From the NCBI RefSeq assembly GCF_005280255.1, contig NZ_CP040018.1:4526001-4590000 (forward strand): a stretch of 64,000 nucleotides of DNA, read 5' to 3'. The notes below the pieces were generated by a model. The model worked only from the letters and a program-made list of their open reading frames with translations. It did not search any database and had not been told where the DNA came from. The position numbers and the translations under genes were made by a program. Position 1 is the first letter of the stretch; each line of letters begins with the position of its first letter. This document shows positions 62,439-64,000 of this stretch, piece by piece. This DNA comes from Arthrobacter sp. 24S4-2. GTDB taxonomy: Bacteria > Actinomycetota > Actinomycetes > Actinomycetales > Micrococcaceae.

Positions 62439-64000
62439 GTGAACCCCCATGACTCCCTGATCCCCCTGCTGGGCCGTGGCCCGGACCCGGAACAGCTGCG
62501 TCATGTGCGTACGATTCCTGCCCGCCAGGCCGTGAACGCCCCGTGGCCGGAATGGACCCACCCCGATCTCATCAAGGCCTACGGTTCCCTGGGCATCCAT
62601 GAGCCGTACCGTCACCAGATCCAGGCCGCGGACCTGGCCCACGGCGGGGAGCACGTGGTGATCGCCACCGGGACGGCCTCCGGGAAGTCCCTGGCCTACC
62701 AGCTGCCCGCGCTGGACGCGATCCACCGCTCGGAGCTCCGGGTGCTGTCCGAACCGGGAAAGATCCACGACGACGGCGCTGTTGCCCTGTATCTCTCGCC
62801 CACCAAGGCCCTGGCGGCCGATCAGCTCGCCGCTATCCGCTCGCTCAAGCTCCCGACCGTCAGGGCTGAAACGTACGACGGCGACACGGACCCGGCGTCG
62901 CGGCGCTGGATCCGGGACCACGCCAACGTGATCCTGGCCAACCCCGACATGTTGCACTTCGGCATCCTGCCCAACCATGCCTGGTGGGCCAGCTTCTTCC
63001 GGCGGCTCAAGTACGTCATTGTGGACGAGGCCCACAGTTACCGCGGTGTCTTCGGCTCCCATGTGGCCAACCTGATGCGTCGGCTGCGGCGCATCTGCGC
63101 ATACTACAGCGGCAATGCCTCCCAACCTGGCCCGGTGTTCATCGCCGCCTCCGCAACGGCGTCCGAGCCGGGCACATCCTTCGGCCGGCTCATCGGGGCT
63201 CCGGTCCGGGCAGTGTCCGAGGATTCCTCGCCGCACGGAGCCACCACCGTGGCGTTCTGGGAACCGGCTCTCACCGAGCTGCGAGGAGAGAACGGGGCGA
63301 AGGAACGCAGGACTGCCGTTGCCGAAACTGCGGACCTGCTGGCCAATCTGGTCTCCTCCCGCATCCGGACCATCGCGTTCATCAAGTCACGGCGCGGGGC
63401 GGAGACCATCTCCGCCATCACCAAGCGGCTCCTGGACGAGGTGGATCCCAGCCTTCCTCAGCGGGTGGCCGCCTACCGTTCCGGTTACCTGCCCGAGGAG
63501 CGGCGGGCCCTTGAGAAGGCCCTGAGATCAGGGGAACTCCTGGGCGTCTCCAGCACATCGGCACTCGAACTCGGCATCGACATCTCCGGGCTTGACGCCG
63601 TGCTGGTTGCCGGCTGGCCCGGCACCAGGGCTTCCCTCTTCCAGCAGATTGGCCGGGCGGGGCGCGCGGGACAGGACGCCATCGCCGCTTTTGTGGCAAG
63701 CGACGATCCGCTGGACACCTACCTGGTGAATCACCCGGAAGCCATCTTTGACGTATCCGTGGAAGCGACGGTTTTCGATCCCTCCAATCCGTATGTGCTG
63801 GGCCCACACCTGTGCGCCGCCGCGGCTGAACTGCCGCTGGGCTACGCGGAGCTTGAACTGTTCGGACCCACGGCGGAGAAGCTGTTGGACCAGCTCGTGA
63901 CCCAGGGCTACCTGCGCAAACGCCCGGCCGGCTGGTTCTGGACCCATCCGCAGAGCGCGGCCGCCATGGTGAACCTGAGGGCTGACGGCGGCGGCCCGGT
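62439..64000 (+). CDS. DEAD/DEAH-box helicase of the YprA/MrfA type, 3' end beyond window
   Basis: The frame from GTG 62439 stays open to the window edge (520 codons). Helicase motifs in order: HVVIATGTASGKSLAYQLPA (Walker A with Q upstream in PYRHQIQAADLA), LYLSPTKALAADQ, YVIVDEAHSYRGV (DEAH), IAASATASEP (motif III), STSALELGIDISGLDAVLVA and LFQQIGRAGRAGQD (motif VI). The order and spacing match YprA/MrfA proteins, which carry a C-terminal DUF1998 domain not visible here. MrfA repairs mitomycin lesions in Bacillus. Start confidence is moderate; no strong Shine-Dalgarno sequence. Confidence 0.88.
   Translation, partial: MNPHDSLIPLLGRGPDPEQLRHVRTIPARQAVNAPWPEWTHPDLIKAYGSLGIHEPYRHQIQAADLAHGGEHVVIATGTASGKSLAYQLPALDAIHRSELRVLSEPGKIHDDGAVALYLSPTKALAADQLAAIRSLKLPTVRAETYDGDTDPASRRWIRDHANVILANPDMLHFGILPNHAWWASFFRRLKYVIVDEAHSYRGVFGSHVANLMRRLRRICAYYSGNASQPGPVFIAASATASEPGTSFGRLIGAPVRAVSEDSSPHGATTVAFWEPALTELRGENGAKERRTAVAETADLLANLVSSRIRTIAFIKSRRGAETISAITKRLLDEVDPSLPQRVAAYRSGYLPEERRALEKALRSGELLGVSSTSALELGIDISGLDAVLVAGWPGTRASLFQQIGRAGRAGQDAIAAFVASDDPLDTYLVNHPEAIFDVSVEATVFDPSNPYVLGPHLCAAAAELPLGYAELELFGPTAEKLLDQLVTQGYLRKRPAGWFWTHPQSAAAMVNLRADGGGP

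Noticed and set aside
1..64000. CRISPR arrays, tRNA or rRNA genes, insertion sequences
   Set aside because: No regularly spaced repeats, no tRNA-like stem sets and no transposase were found on reading both strands.

Overview
The window is high-GC actinobacterial DNA, most like an Arthrobacter/Pseudarthrobacter-type soil bacterium (inferred from gene content and codon bias; no marker gene was compared). About 50 genes are supported and gene density is high. I saw no tRNA, rRNA, CRISPR array or insertion sequence. Both edges cut genes: an oxidoreductase at the left and a YprA/MrfA-type helicase at the right.

Region 1 (1-36.4 kb) is a plant cell-wall, probably pectin/rhamnogalacturonan, utilisation locus. 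It holds two paralogous Gfo/Idh oxidoreductases fused to a DUF6807 (PmoA-like) domain, a GH78 alpha-L-rhamnosidase, a GH42 beta-galactosidase, an alpha/beta-hydrolase esterase, an M24-like peptidase, three sugar-binding lipoproteins, two permease pairs, a YesL-like membrane protein and an MFS exporter. A second operon (34458 down to 28495) encodes another Gfo/Idh enzyme, an SDR resembling uronate dehydrogenase, KdgD, an enolase-superfamily enzyme and an alpha-ketoglutarate-semialdehyde-type dehydrogenase. Together these suggest the oxidative route from hexuronate to 2-oxoglutarate. A LacI-type regulator at 34.7 kb sits beside a near-perfect GAGAAAGCGTTTTCTC palindrome. The same palindrome recurs upstream of several sugar operons, so one regulon probably ties the region together. 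A DUF222/HNH protein and a SulP-carbonic anhydrase fusion sit among these genes.

The stretch 4.6-8.6 kb carries many single-base frameshifts across four neighbouring genes. The reading frames are otherwise well conserved, which points to sequence error rather than decay.

Region 2 (36.4-44.5 kb) has a TetR gene beside a glycoside-hydrolase remnant, a FadR-type regulator diverging from lldD with two perfect operators between them, an ArsR regulator, AcuC, a Ktr/Trk potassium uptake pair and proC.

Region 3 (44.5-64 kb) is mostly housekeeping. It contains an ECF sigma factor with its YCII partner, a Ppx/GppA phosphatase, SseB, topA, a methyltransferase, a NYN-domain protein, a PheS-like orphan ligase, three tandem lipoproteins, trhO, a GNAT protein and the helicase. 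Between proC and the sigma factor lie two tandem, diverged copies of what appears to be a small structured RNA gene. Each copy has its own promoter-like element, two hairpins preserved by compensatory changes, a C5 loop and a terminator. This is the strongest candidate for something undescribed.
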